Shown: positions 17,583 to 27,200, counted from the first letter of the stretch. The stretch: DNA of 64,000 nt from Nocardioides cavernae (GCF_013410035.1 NZ_JACCBW010000007.1:49112-113111); one strand, 5' to 3'. The notes: generated by a model from the letters alone, not told the origin. A program made the numbers and translations.

Positions 17583-18697
17583 TGCTTCTCACGCTCCCAG
17601 TAGCTAGCCCCGATGGGCTCGGTGAAGTCGCTCTGCGCGACGAGGTACCCCTCATCGTCCACCGCCAGTGGCAGCTGCGGAAGGGGGCGGGCAGCCGGAC
17701 CGAAGACGACCTTGGCGTGGTCGGCGAGGTCGAACGTCGACTGGTGGCACGGGCACAGCACGTGGTGCGTGGTGCGCTCGTAGAGGGAGATCGGGCACCC
17801 CACGTGGGTGCAGATCTTGGAGTAGCAGATGATGCCGTCGACGGTCCACTTCTCCCGGCCCTCGAGCGGGATGATGTCGTCGGGGTCCATGCGGACGATG
17901 ATGATCGCGCCCTTGGCCTTCTCGGCCTGCTCCTCGGCGCCGTGGAGCTCGGGGTAGCCGTTCTCCTCGCTGGGGAACATCGCCTCCGGGGCGGCGTTGA
18001 TGAGGTCGCCCATCTCGATCTCGCTGGCGAGGATCGGGGTGCCCACCACGTCGCGGACCAGGCGCATGCCCGGCTCCCAGATCGTGTGGGCCAGCTTGCC
18101 GATGTCGAGCGCGTTGCCGGGGGCCAGGTCGCGCAGCACGACGACGGCCGGGAGGCCGAGGAGGCCGACCGCGCCGAGCATGGTGTTGCGCACGAGCGGG
18201 CGCCGGCCGATGCCGGCCTCGTCGAGGCCGGTGTTGAGCGCCTCGACGGTGGCCTCGCGGTCCTCGGGGGGCGAGGCCGCCGGGTGGCGCATCTCGACGA
18301 TCTCGACGTCGGCCATGAGCTTGCGCGCCAGGTGGATGATCCCGGTGCCGATGAGGAGCAGCGTGATGCCGAGCGTGGTGCCGAGGGCGAGCGTGGAGGC
18401 GCCCATGCCCGCGAAGGTGTCCCAGTCGTCGCCGACCTCGAAGGAGAAGTAGGCGACGACGAAGAGGACCGAGAAGACCATGGCGGCGATGAACATGGCC
18501 GCGATCTGCCGCTCGGCGCGACGCTCGGCCTTGGGGTCGACGTCGGTCGGGCGCCACGTGTGCGCCGGGAGGCCGGGGTCCGCGATCGGCTCCGCCGCGC
18601 GGTGCGCCGGCACGTGCGAGTCGGCGCCGGTCTCGTCGCTGTAGGGCTCCGGGGTGCCGTCGGGGCCGTTGACGGGCCGGTTGTCGTCGTTGCTCAC
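17579..18697 (-). CDS. qcrA: Cytochrome bc1 complex Rieske iron-sulfur subunit
   Basis: 372 residues from a GTG start that overlaps the qcrC stop by 4 nt. Three N-terminal helices (about 67-85, 102-125, 175-195), as in actinobacteria, precede the Rieske domain with cluster motifs CTHVGCPIS and CPCHQSTFDL near residues 295 and 315. The 2Fe-2S cluster accepts an electron from menaquinol and reduces the dihaem cytochrome. ErpA in the same window is a plausible cluster donor. A polar, acidic ~60-residue N-terminus precedes the first helix. Confidence 0.97.
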   Translation of the reverse strand: MSNDDNRPVNGPDGTPEPYSDETGADSHVPAHRAAEPIADPGLPAHTWRPTDVDPKAERRAERQIAAMFIAAMVFSVLFVVAYFSFEVGDDWDTFAGMGASTLALGTTLGITLLLIGTGIIHLARKLMADVEIVEMRHPAASPPEDREATVEALNTGLDEAGIGRRPLVRNTMLGAVGLLGLPAVVVLRDLAPGNALDIGKLAHTIWEPGMRLVRDVVGTPILASEIEMGDLINAAPEAMFPSEENGYPELHGAEEQAEKAKGAIIIVRMDPDDIIPLEGREKWTVDGIICYSKICTHVGCPISLYERTTHHVLCPCHQSTFDLADHAKVVFGPAARPLPQLPLAVDDEGYLVAQSDFTEPIGASYWEREKQ

Positions 18698-19566
18698 GGG
18701 TTCACCTTGCTCTTCTTCGTGCGGGTCGTGTGCGACGCGATCCACACCGCCGCACCGACGAGTCCACCGATGCCCAGCAGCCATGCGAACAGGCCCTCGG
18801 ACACGGGGCCGAGGCCGCCCAGCGTGAAGCCGGCGTACTCGGCGTTGTCCTCGAGGCTGTCGAGGTACGCGATCACGTCGCGCTTCTCCTCGGGGGAGAG
18901 GTTGCCGTTGCTGAAGTTCGGCATCTGCTGCGGACCGGTCAGGAGCGCCTCGAAGATGTACTTGCCCTCGACGCCGTGGAGCGAGGGGGCGTAGCCGCCG
19001 CGCGGCATCGCGCCGCCGGCACCGTTGAAGTTGTGGCAGGCGGTGCAGTTGGTGAGGAAGATCTGGCCGCCGCGGGAGATGGCCTCCTCGCGCTCCTCCT
19101 CCGAGAGGCCCTCGATGGAGTAGTCGGACTCGTTGGGGATGGCCGGGCCGGGGCCCAGCGAGGCGACGTAGGCCGCGAGCGCCGCGGTCTCCTCGTCGCT
19201 GAACACCGGAGGCTTGCGCGGCGCCTGCTGGCCGGGCTGCACCATCGGCATGCGGCCGGTGCCGACCTGGAAGTCGACCGCGGCGGCGCCGACGCCCACC
19301 AGCGACGGACCGAGCTGGTAGCCCTCGCGCACGGTCGGGACGCCCTCGCCGTTCTGGCCGTGGCAGAACGAGCAGCTGGCGAGGAAGAGCTCCTTGCCCT
19401 GCGCGACCTGGTCGGTCTCGCTCGGCTGGCTGTCAGCCTGGGCAGGGGAGAACGCCGTGTAGAGGGAGCCGCTGATCACGAGGCCCAGCAGCAGCACGAC
19501 GAGACCGGCGAGCGGCCCCCGGCGATGCCGGGAGAGGCGACCAGCGGTTCGGTTGAGCAGACGCAC
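18694..19566 (-). CDS. qcrC: Cytochrome bc1 complex dihaem cytochrome c subunit
   Basis: 290 residues with an N-terminal signal-anchor helix (about 20-42), two cytochrome c domains with CSFCHG near residue 67 and CTACHN near residue 160, and a C-terminal helix (LFAWLLGIGGLVGAAVW). The two-haem form replaces a soluble cytochrome c in actinobacteria and hands electrons directly to CtaC in the supercomplex. It sits 30 nt downstream of ctaE and overlaps qcrA. Confidence 0.97.
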   Translation of the reverse strand: MRLLNRTAGRLSRHRRGPLAGLVVLLLGLVISGSLYTAFSPAQADSQPSETDQVAQGKELFLASCSFCHGQNGEGVPTVREGYQLGPSLVGVGAAAVDFQVGTGRMPMVQPGQQAPRKPPVFSDEETAALAAYVASLGPGPAIPNESDYSIEGLSEEEREEAISRGGQIFLTNCTACHNFNGAGGAMPRGGYAPSLHGVEGKYIFEALLTGPQQMPNFSNGNLSPEEKRDVIAYLDSLEDNAEYAGFTLGGLGPVSEGLFAWLLGIGGLVGAAVWIASHTTRTKKSKVNP

Positions 19567-19596
19567 GATGAGTCCTTGCCGGTGTCGGTTCGGTCG

Positions 19597-20238
19597 TTAC
19601 TTGATGACGTAGATCGTGAAGAACAGGCCGATCCACACCACGTCGACGAAGTGCCAGTAGTAGGACACCACGATCGCGGTGACGGCCTGCTCGTGGGTGA
19701 AGCGCCTGGCCAGGTAGGTGCGGCCGAGGACGAACAGGAAGGCGATGAGGCCGCCGGTCACGTGGATGCCGTGGAAGCCAGTGGTCAGGTAGAACATCGA
19801 GCCGTAGGCGGAGCTCGGGATGGTCACGCCGTGGTGGATGAGCTCGGCGTACTCGAGCGCCTGGCCGCCGATGAAGACGGCACCCATGACGTAGGTGAGG
19901 ATGAACCACTCGCGCAGGCCCCACTTGGTGAAGTTGAGCAGCCCGCCGGTGCGCCCCACCTGGCCGCGCTCGGCGGCGAAGACGCCCCACTGGCAGGCGA
20001 ACGAGGACGCCACCAGGATCGCGGTGTTGGCGGTGGAGAACGGCACGTTGAGCTTGGCCGTCTCCTGCGCCCACAGCTCCGGGCTCACCGCGCGGATGGT
20101 GAAGTAGGCCGCGAACAGCGCCGCGAAGAACATCAGCTCGCTCGAGAGCCAGATGATGGTGCCCACGCTGACCATGCTGGGTCGGTCGTGGTGCCCGTGC
20201 AGACGGGAGGCCGGAATCGTCGCAGTTGCTGTCGCCAC
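19597..20238 (-). CDS. ctaE: Cytochrome c oxidase subunit III
   Basis: 213 residues from GTG 20238, with five hydrophobic helices and subunit III motifs (SSELMFFAALFAAYF, TGFHGIHVTGG, YYWHFVDVVWIGLF). It stabilises subunit I in the aa3 oxidase. An ATG at 20274 would add 12 residues, but a CATAAT -10 sits 6 nt before GTG 20238, so translation probably begins on a leaderless message at that GTG. It heads the ctaE-qcrC-qcrA-qcrB operon and is divergent from ctaG with 74 bp between the starts. Confidence 0.95.
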   Translation of the reverse strand: MATATATIPASRLHGHHDRPSMVSVGTIIWLSSELMFFAALFAAYFTIRAVSPELWAQETAKLNVPFSTANTAILVASSFACQWGVFAAERGQVGRTGGLLNFTKWGLREWFILTYVMGAVFIGGQALEYAELIHHGVTIPSSAYGSMFYLTTGFHGIHVTGGLIAFLFVLGRTYLARRFTHEQAVTAIVVSYYWHFVDVVWIGLFFTIYVIK

Positions 20239-20244
20239 GGATTC

Positions 20245-20250
20245 ATTATG
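20245..20250 (-). promoter_or_regulatory. Candidate -10 (CATAAT) of leaderless ctaE-qcrCAB transcript
   Basis: CATAAT on the minus strand ends 6 nt before the first base of the ctaE GTG, the leaderless geometry repeated through this window. The -35 region is not conserved. On the other strand CATAAA at 20298-20303 lies 9 nt before the ctaG GTG, so this 74-bp gap may hold back-to-back promoters for the two oxidase units. Confidence 0.55.
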
Positions 20251-20312
20251 GCCGTTGAGGGAGGCGAGGGGCACCCCGACCCCCTGTGTAGTGACGTCAT
20301 AAAGTTCACAGG

Positions 20313-21290
20313 GTGCTCCCCGTCCTCTCCGCGTCCTCCCAGGACGCCGCTGAGACCCTGCCTCCGTTCACGCTCGGCAGCGTGTTCACCGAGTGGGGGA
20401 TCGACCCGATCCCGTTCGTGGTGGCGGTGTGGGCGGTCGGCCTGTACGCCCTCGGCGTGGTCACGCTGCACCGCCGCGGCGACCGGTGGCCGGTCGGGCG
20501 AACCCTCGCGTTCGTCGGGCTCGGGATGGGCTCGTTCGTGCTCGCGACGCTGTCCGGGCTGGGCCGCTACGACACCACGCTCCTGAGCGTGCACATGGTG
20601 CAGCACATGCTGCTCTCGATGGTCGTCCCCCTCGCCCTCGCGCTCGGCGCGCCGGTCACCCTCGCGCTGCGCACGCTCCCCGCGGCGCCGCGGCGCTGGC
20701 TGCTCGCGGTCCTCCACTCGCGCCTGGCCACGGTGCTGGCCTTCGCGCCGCTCGCCTTCGTCCTCTACGTCGCGTCGCCCTGGGCGCTCTACTTCAGCTC
20801 GTGGTACGACGCCAGCCTCAGCTCGTCGTACGTCCACCAGATGATGCACATCCACCTCGTGCTGGTCGGCACGCTGTTCTTCTGGCCCCTCATGGGTGTC
20901 GACCCGGTGCCCGGGCGGGTGAGCCACCCGTTCCGCGTCCTGCTGACGCTCATGACGCTGCCGTTCCACGCGTTCCTCGGCGTGACGATCATGGGGCAGA
21001 CGAGACTCATCGGCGCCGAGCACTACCTGGCGCTGCGCGAGGGACCGATGGGCGCCTGGCTGCCGCCCGCGCTGGAGGACCAGCACCTCGCCGGCGGGAT
21101 CCTCTGGGCGAGCGGCGACCTCATCGGCGTGCTGTTCTTCGGCGTCCTGTTCACCCAGTGGCTGCGCTCGTCGATGAAGGAGGCCGCCCGGGAGGACCGG
21201 AAGCTGGACCTGCAGGAGCGGCGCGCGCGTGTGACGAGCGCCTCAGGCGCAGGCCCGCGCGGGCACGGTTACGATGCGTCTCGTGACTGA
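20313..21290 (+). CDS. ctaG: Cytochrome c oxidase assembly protein, caa3_CtaG family
   Basis: 325 residues from a GTG start, with about seven membrane helices. The family's His-rich patches are present: SVHMVQHMLLSMVVP near residue 95, HQMMHIHLVL near 180 and FHAFLGVTIMG near 225. CtaG-type proteins assist copper delivery to the CuB centre of haem-copper oxidases. It lies divergent from ctaE, consistent with that role. The C-terminal ~35 residues are charged and cytoplasmic. Its stop lies inside the next gene's start region. Confidence 0.9.
   Translation: MLPVLSASSQDAAETLPPFTLGSVFTEWGIDPIPFVVAVWAVGLYALGVVTLHRRGDRWPVGRTLAFVGLGMGSFVLATLSGLGRYDTTLLSVHMVQHMLLSMVVPLALALGAPVTLALRTLPAAPRRWLLAVLHSRLATVLAFAPLAFVLYVASPWALYFSSWYDASLSSSYVHQMMHIHLVLVGTLFFWPLMGVDPVPGRVSHPFRVLLTLMTLPFHAFLGVTIMGQTRLIGAEHYLALREGPMGAWLPPALEDQHLAGGILWASGDLIGVLFFGVLFTQWLRSSMKEAAREDRKLDLQERRARVTSASGAGPRGHGYDASRD
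21270..21275 (+). promoter_or_regulatory. Candidate -10 (TACGAT) of a leaderless gene
   Basis: TACGAT is followed by 7 nt and then GTG 21283, inside the end of ctaG. This favours GTG 21283 over the ATG at 21274 as the true start of the receiver-like gene. Confidence 0.5.
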
Positions 21291-21699
21291 TGCATCCGCA
21301 GACCGTCCCCTCAAGGTCCTCGTCTACAGCGACGACGTGAACACCCGCCAGCAGGTCATCCTGGCGCTGGGCCGCCGTCCGCACCCGGACCTGCCCGAGG
21401 TCGAGTACGTCGAGGTCGCCACCGAGCCCGTCGTCCTCCAGAACATGGACCGCGGCGACATCGCCCTCGCCATCCTCGACGGCGAGGCCGTGCCGGCCGG
21501 CGGGATGGGCATCGCCAAGCAGCTCAAGGACGAGATCTACGAGTGCCCCCCGGTGGTCGTGCTCACCGGCCGTCCGCAGGACGCGTGGCTCGCGACCTGG
21601 TCGCGTGCCGAGGCGGCGGTCCCGCACCCGATCGACCCGATCCAGCTCGCCGAGTCCGTCGTCGGACTGCTGCGCCCGTCGGTCCCGGCCACCTCCTGA
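21283..21699 (+). CDS. Stand-alone receiver-like (degenerate response regulator) protein
   Basis: 138 residues. The fold resembles a CheY receiver: VLVYSDDVNTR (acidic pair), LAILDGEAVPAGG (Asp at the phosphorylation position) and VVVLTGRPQDAW (the Thr). The usual switch Lys of the KPF/KPID segment is missing: the sequence reads VPHPIDPIQLAE. There is no output domain. It probably acts by protein-protein contact rather than by classical phosphorelay. It overlaps the ctaG stop codon region by 8 nt. An ATG at 21274 would add three residues. Confidence 0.8.
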   Translation: MTDASADRPLKVLVYSDDVNTRQQVILALGRRPHPDLPEVEYVEVATEPVVLQNMDRGDIALAILDGEAVPAGGMGIAKQLKDEIYECPPVVVLTGRPQDAWLATWSRAEAAVPHPIDPIQLAESVVGLLRPSVPATS

Positions 21700-21774
21700 C
21701 CACTGGCTGACCGCCGGAACACCACCGGCCGACCCACCCTCTGGGCTCACGGCCGCACCCGCTCGGGGCGCCAC

Positions 21775-21780
21775 TAGCCT
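21775..21780 (+). promoter_or_regulatory. Candidate -10 (TAGCCT) of leaderless trpD
   Basis: TAGCCT, then 6 nt, then the trpD ATG at 21787, with no Shine-Dalgarno sequence between. Confidence 0.5.
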
Positions 21781-21786
21781 GATCCC

Positions 21787-22815
21787 ATGTCCCACACCTG
21801 GCCCGACGTCCTCTCCACGCTGGTCGCCGGCAGCGACCTGACGACCGAGCAGGCGCGATGGGCCACCGACGAGCTGTTCGCCGGGGCGGCGACGCCGGTC
21901 CAGGTCGCGGCGTTCATCGTGGCGCTGCGCGCCAAGGGCGAGACCGTCGACGAGGTCTCCGGCTTCGCCTCGGCCATGCTCGCAGCAGCCAACCCCATCT
22001 CGGTGCCGGGCCGCCTCCTCGACGTCGTCGGCACGGGCGGCGACCGGTCGATGTCGGTCAACATCTCCACGATGTCCGCGATCGTCGCCGCCGGCGCGGG
22101 GGCACGCGTGGTCAAGCACGGCAACCGCTCGGCGTCGTCGAAGTCCGGTTCCGCCGACGTCCTCGAGGCCCTCGGCATCAGGCTCGACCTGTCACCCGCG
22201 CGTGTGGCGGAGGTCGCGGAGGAGGCCGGCATCACCTTCTGCTTCTCCGCCGCCTTCCACCCCGCGATGCGGCACGCGGCGGTGCCCCGCCGCGAGCTCG
22301 GCATCGCGACGACCTTCAACATCCTCGGCCCGCTCACCAACCCCGCCCGGCCGCAGGCGCAGGCGATCGGGTGCGCCGACGCCCGGATGGCACCCGTCAT
22401 GGCGGGCGTGCTCGCCCGGCGCGGGGTGGACGCGTGGGTCTTCCGGGGTGACGACGGGCTCGACGAGCTCACCACGACGACCACGTCGACGCTGTGGCGG
22501 GTGCACGACGGATCGGTGACCGAGCACGCCGTCGACCCGCTCTCGCTGGGCATCGCCCGTGCGAGCACCGAGGACCTCCGCGGGGGCGACGCGGCCCACA
22601 ACGCCGAGGTCGTACGCCGGATGCTGGCGGGGGACGCCGGGCCGGTGCGCGACGCGGTGGTCCTCAACGCGGGTGCCGCGCTCGCGGTGCACGGGGCGCC
22701 GGCCGACGACGTCGAGCCCGCCCTGGCCGCCGGGGTGGCGCGGGCCGCCGAGGCGATCGACTCAGGGGCAGCCGCGGCCGCCCTCGAGCGGTGGGTGGCG
22801 GCGAGCTCGGCCTAG
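21787..22815 (+). CDS. trpD: Anthranilate phosphoribosyltransferase
   Basis: 342 residues with all TrpD signatures: the PRPP site DVVGTGGDRSMSVNISTMS near residue 80, KHGNRSASSKSGSADVLEALG near 115, FCFSAAFHPAMRH near 153 and TTFNILGPLTNPA near 178. It transfers phosphoribose to anthranilate in tryptophan synthesis. It is an orphan gene, separate from other trp genes, next to the respiratory cluster as in M. tuberculosis (Rv2192c beside ctaE). Its stop overlaps the convergent lipoprotein stop by 4 nt, so no terminator hairpin separates them. Confidence 0.97.
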   Translation: MSHTWPDVLSTLVAGSDLTTEQARWATDELFAGAATPVQVAAFIVALRAKGETVDEVSGFASAMLAAANPISVPGRLLDVVGTGGDRSMSVNISTMSAIVAAGAGARVVKHGNRSASSKSGSADVLEALGIRLDLSPARVAEVAEEAGITFCFSAAFHPAMRHAAVPRRELGIATTFNILGPLTNPARPQAQAIGCADARMAPVMAGVLARRGVDAWVFRGDDGLDELTTTTTSTLWRVHDGSVTEHAVDPLSLGIARASTEDLRGGDAAHNAEVVRRMLAGDAGPVRDAVVLNAGAALAVHGAPADDVEPALAAGVARAAEAIDSGAAAAALERWVAASSA

Positions 22816-23528
22816 CTCCGGGGGACCTTCAGCACGTCCTTCGGGTCGGGACGTCTCGGGTCGACCGGGTCGCCGAAGCTGCCGAAGAACAGCTCGTCGG
22901 GCAGGCCGGTGTCGTCGGTCAGGGCCATCTTGAGGACGCGGTGCGGGGCCTCGACGGCCACCCACACCGTGACGCGCTCCTCCCCGTCTCGACCTCGCAA
23001 CGCGATCGCGTCCGTGCCGCCCACGTCCTCGCGCTCGCCGACCTGGATGGTGTCGTAGGTGTCCTTCTTCTTCAGCCGGAACCCACCCAGGAAGCTGTCG
23101 AGGTCGCACATCTCGAGGATGGCGTCGTCCCTGCGCTTGTCGACGGCCAGCCAGGACCCGCTGAGACGCGACACGACCGCGTCGGACGCGTCCGTGTGCA
23201 TGCGCACGAACCGGTCATCGGCCTGGAACCACGCGCCCTCGGTCGTCTTGACGACCCGGATGTCGCCGTCCTCCGTCATCAGTCGTGCGGTGCACTGCTC
23301 CTCGTCGAGGCTGATGTCCATGCGGGTGAAGCCCAGCTCGTCGTGCTCCTGGCTGCCCTGGATGCGCATCGACGTGGTCTCGCGCATGTCCTCGAAGGCC
23401 GTCTTCGCCATCCGGCGGGGGCCCTGGTCCAGGAAGTCGTCGTCGTCACCCGCCGCGGCGCTGCAGCTGGACAGGAGCAGCGCGGAGCAGACGGCGGCGG
23501 CCGCCAGCGCGGCACGTGGGGGAGTCAT
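22812..23528 (-). CDS. Secreted lipoprotein of unknown function
   Basis: 238 residues. A lipoprotein signal peptide (MTPPRAALAAAAVCSALLL) ends with the lipobox LSSC near residue 22. The mature part has a helix with FEDMRETTSMRI followed by alternating beta strands, reminiscent of the LppX/LprG lipid-binding fold, but I cannot confirm that. A single Cys pair (EQCTARL, EMCDLDSF) may form a disulfide. A GAGG ribosome site precedes the ATG at 23528; an upstream in-frame start at 23567 would bury the signal peptide. Confidence 0.75.
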   Translation of the reverse strand: MTPPRAALAAAAVCSALLLSSCSAAAGDDDDFLDQGPRRMAKTAFEDMRETTSMRIQGSQEHDELGFTRMDISLDEEQCTARLMTEDGDIRVVKTTEGAWFQADDRFVRMHTDASDAVVSRLSGSWLAVDKRRDDAILEMCDLDSFLGGFRLKKKDTYDTIQVGEREDVGGTDAIALRGRDGEERVTVWVAVEAPHRVLKMALTDDTGLPDELFFGSFGDPVDPRRPDPKDVLKVPRS

Positions 23529-23609
23529 GTGGGCAACCTCGATCGACGGGAGAGGCCATTGGACCACCTGCGGGCCCCGCCTGTACGTCGAACGGACAGG
23601 TCCCCGGGC

Positions 23610-24236
23610 TCAGGCGAGGTCGAGGACGTAGGAGTCGCCGTCGCGACGGAAGCCGAGCCGGCCGTAGTAGGCGCCCACCATCCCGGGAGGGGTCACCACG
23701 CGGCGTATCCCGCGGTCGCTGAGCAGCCCGCTGCGACGCCAGACGAACTCGCCGGGGGAGAAGTCGCGGTAGCGGGGCGTGACGTAGTCGAGGAGCACCT
23801 CGGCGGTGTCGTCGGCCTCGCGCACGAGCACCACGCCGACCGTCTCGTCGCCCTTCTGGACGAGGAACGCGGCGTGCGTCGACGCGGGGTCGTGGACAAA
23901 GTCGGGGTTGAAGCGGAGGATGTCGGCGCCGTGGACCCTGAGGGTGTGCCGGAGGTACTCGTCGGACGGTCCGACCTCGAGGACCTCGAAGGCGCTCTCG
24001 TCGTGCCGCTCGCGCAGGAGGCGGACGATGAACCACAGGTTGATCGCGACGAGCACCGTGTTCATGCCGACCATCGGCCAGACCGACAGCATGGCGTTGA
24101 AGACGATGAGGATGACGCACGCGATGGCGTTGAGGACGCGCAGCCGGAGCACGCTGGCCTGGAGCAGCGAGTAGACGAGCAGGGCGCTCCCGCCCCAGCC
24201 GAGGACGTCGAGCCAGTGGTCAGCGAGCCAGGTCAC
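23610..24236 (-). CDS. YgjV-like membrane domain fused to a GNAT-like domain
   Basis: 208 residues from GTG 24236. Three hydrophobic helices (about 12-28, 34-50, 54-72) resemble the small YgjV/inner-membrane family. After RLLRERHDESAF, the C-terminal ~125 residues have a GNAT-like strand pattern (ETVGVVLVREADD, VTPRYRDFSPGEF) and the closing GAYYGRLGFRRDGDSYVLDL, typical of an acetyltransferase end. It has no clear Q/R-x-x-G-x-G loop, so catalysis is uncertain. It lies downstream of the large FN3 gene but has its own leaderless promoter. Confidence 0.75.
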   Translation of the reverse strand: MTWLADHWLDVLGWGGSALLVYSLLQASVLRLRVLNAIACVILIVFNAMLSVWPMVGMNTVLVAINLWFIVRLLRERHDESAFEVLEVGPSDEYLRHTLRVHGADILRFNPDFVHDPASTHAAFLVQKGDETVGVVLVREADDTAEVLLDYVTPRYRDFSPGEFVWRRSGLLSDRGIRRVVTPPGMVGAYYGRLGFRRDGDSYVLDLA

Positions 24237-24263
24237 GGCGGGAGCCTACTGTCCCGCCGTGAC
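24232..24263 (-). terminator. Hairpin ending the FN3 gene, overlapping the next gene's promoter and start
   Basis: A perfect 12-bp stem (GTCACGGCGGGA and complement) with an 8-nt loop begins 15 nt after the FN3-protein stop. The GTG start of the membrane/GNAT gene and its TAGGCT -10 (24243-24248) lie inside the hairpin, so a read-through transcript would fold the start codon into the stem while the leaderless one would not. Confidence 0.6.
24243..24248 (-). promoter_or_regulatory. Candidate -10 (TAGGCT) of a leaderless gene
   Basis: TAGGCT, then 6 nt, then GTG 24236 on the minus strand. It sits in the loop of the terminator hairpin of the preceding gene. Confidence 0.5.
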
Positions 24264-24277
24264 CCGGCTGCCGGTCG

Positions 24278-27200
24278 TCACTTGACGACGTAGAGCTTGA
24301 TCTTCTTCGACTTGGCACCGAAGACCTGAGCGTTGCCCATGTAGACGACCTGCAGCGTGTGCTTGCCCGGCTTGAGCTTCGCGAGCTTGAGCGTCTTCTT
24401 GCCCTTGTGGACCGGTGCCATGGTGAAGGAGGCGATCTTCTTGCCCTTGTCGAGCACCTGGATCGTGCCGTCGGGGCCCGTGAGCCCGGTGACCGTCAGC
24501 GTGATGCCGAGCTGGGCCTTCTTGGTCTTCTTGATCCGGTCCGCCTTGAGCACGCCCGTGACGGTCGCCTTCATCCGCGCCACCGACACCGCCGCGCTGG
24601 TCGCGGAACCGTCGGAGAAGCCGGACTTGGTCGCGGTGACGACCACCGCGACGTCGCGCCCGGCGTCCTCCGGCGTGAGCTTGTAGGTCGCGCTCGTCGC
24701 CCCGGGGATCGGCGCACCCGTCCTGACCCACTGGTAGGTCAGCTTGGGAGCGGCCTGGGACCAGGTCCCCGTGGACGCCTTCAGGGACTGGCCGACGGTG
24801 GCGGTGCCGGTGATGGTCGGCTGGACCGTCGCCTGGAGCGCCCCGGCCGCGGTGACACCGAGGGTGTTGCTCACGGTGACCCCGTCGTCGTGGCTGGGCT
24901 TGGTGCCCGTCACCTGCAGCGAGATGGCCTTGCCCATGTCGGCGACGGTGAGCACGTACGTCGTCCCGGTCGCGCCGCTGATGCGTGCTCCGTCGCGCAG
25001 CCACTGGTAGCTGTTCGTGACGTCCGGACGGTTCCACGTCGGCGGCACGCTCGTGAGCGTCGCACCCACCGTGCTGCCCCCCGGTGCGGAGATGACCGGG
25101 GGCTGGATCGCGGTCAGGCCCGCGTCGACGGTGAACGTCACGCGTGCGGTGCCGATGCTCGCCCCGGCCGCGTTGCGAGCGGTGACGGAGGCGGTGTAGG
25201 TGCCGGTGCCGAACTTCTTGGTCGCGGCGAAGGCCAGCGACGGCGTGGTGGCGCTCTCCACGGTGGAGCCGCTGTTCGCCGTCAGCGACACGGCGTACGT
25301 CGCCGCACCCGGGACGGCCTGCCACGTGACGACCGGTGCCGTGGGGGACTGGCTCGCCCCGTTGGCGGGCGAGGTGATGACCGGTGCGTTGGTGCTCACC
25401 CGGAACGAGCGGTCGGCGCTCCACGGTCCGACGTTGCCGGCGCGGTCGACGCGGCGCACGCGCCACAGATAGTCGGTGTCGCTGGAGGCCAGCGGCTCGT
25501 CCGGCGCGTACGCCACCGTTGTCACCCGCTTGGTGAACACGCGGTTGGCGGTCGAGTGGGTGGCGTCGTTGTTCTTGTAGACCTCGACGTCATAGCTGGT
25601 CGCGAAGTTCTGCGCCCCCCACCGGAAGGTCAGGGCGTCGCCGGTGGACACGTTGCCCTGCGGGGCGCCCTGGACCACGCCGGGGGTCGTCTTGGTGAAC
25701 GACCGCGCAGGGGACCACTGCAGACCGTTCTGGCCGCTGTCGACGGCCTGCACCCGCCACCAGTAGGTGCCCTCGGGATAGAGGTCCCCGAGGGAGGTGT
25801 AGGTCGTCTGGTCCACGAGGGCGCTGTCGACCACGGTGCCGAACGAGGAGTCGGTGCCGACCTGCACGCGGTACTGGCGCGCCGCCTGGGGGGACCGCTC
25901 CGAGGTGCTCGGCCAGGTGTAGGCCTGGTTGTCGGCGAAGTAGTCGTTCCACGAGAACGTGACCTCGGTGTCGTCCTCGATCGCGGGGGTCGCGTCGCTG
26001 ACCCAGTTGCCCGTCCGGAGCATGGTCGGGGCGGGCGAGGTCTTCTTGAACGAGTGCTGGACCGACCCGGTCGTCGAGCGCGGGTCCGGGCCGCAGTGCT
26101 TCGCGTCGGCGCAGGGCCGCACGTGCCAGTAGTACGCACCGGACGACGTGCTGTCGGCGAAGGCCCACTCGCGGTTGGACAGCGTCGTGGCGTACATCGA
26201 GCTGGTCGTGGCGGCCATCGAGGTGTCCGCCTCCAGCAGGTTGGTGAACCGCTGGTCACGGCTGACGTAGACGATGTAGAACGCCACGCGCGGGTCGGGG
26301 TCCCACCGCAGGACCGGGGTGGCCGGAGCGATGCAGTTGTCGGCGGCCTTGCACGAGGTGGCGTGGGTGCGCGCCTTGGAGCCGGCGAGCGCGATGCCCT
26401 GGCCGGTCACCGCGGCCAGCGGCTCGACCGTGTACTGCGCGCGTGGCCCGACCCCGATGAGCTGGTTGCTCGCGTCGAAGGCGCGGACCTGCCACACGTA
26501 GTCACCGGGGGCGAAGAGCTCGCGGCTGGTGTCGGTCATCGCCGGGTAGGGGACCTTGTCGCCGAAGAGCGCTCCGCTGATGGGGGCGTAGAAGGTCTGC
26601 TCGGCCTGGCCGATGGCCTTGGGGCCGATGTCGACGACGTAGTAGGCCGCGTCGGGGTGCGGCTGCCACGTCATGGTCGGGGCTCCCTTGATGCCGGTCG
26701 TCGCCGCGACGGGGGAGACCGGCGTCAGCGCAGGCTTGTCGTGGTCGGGGCGGGCGCCGCTGAGGGTGAAGCCCTCGTAGCGCAGCACCGAGTCCTCGCC
26801 GACCGACGTGGTGGCGAGCACGCTCCACCTGAACGGTCCCTGCTCGGGGTCCAGGCGGGTGTCGCCGGACGGGGTGTAGCTGGGCGAGCGCGTGATCGCC
26901 TCGACGACGCGGTTGTTGAACTTGTCGAAGACCTCGACGCGGTACTCGTCGACGCCGCTCACCGGGTCCCACGACAGGGTCGGGACGTCGACCTCGTCGC
27001 CGTCGGCCGGCGACATGTTGGTGATCGCGGCCGGGTCGTAGGTGAACTGGCGCGGCTCGGAGAACTGTCCCTGCACTCCGGTCACGGTGCCGCCCTTGGC
27101 GAACGGGCCGTCGAGGGGACGCACCTTCCACCAGTTGACCCCGGCCTGCAGGCGGCACCGCTCCTGCGTGCGCTGCACGGACCTGGTGCCGGTGTTCAGG

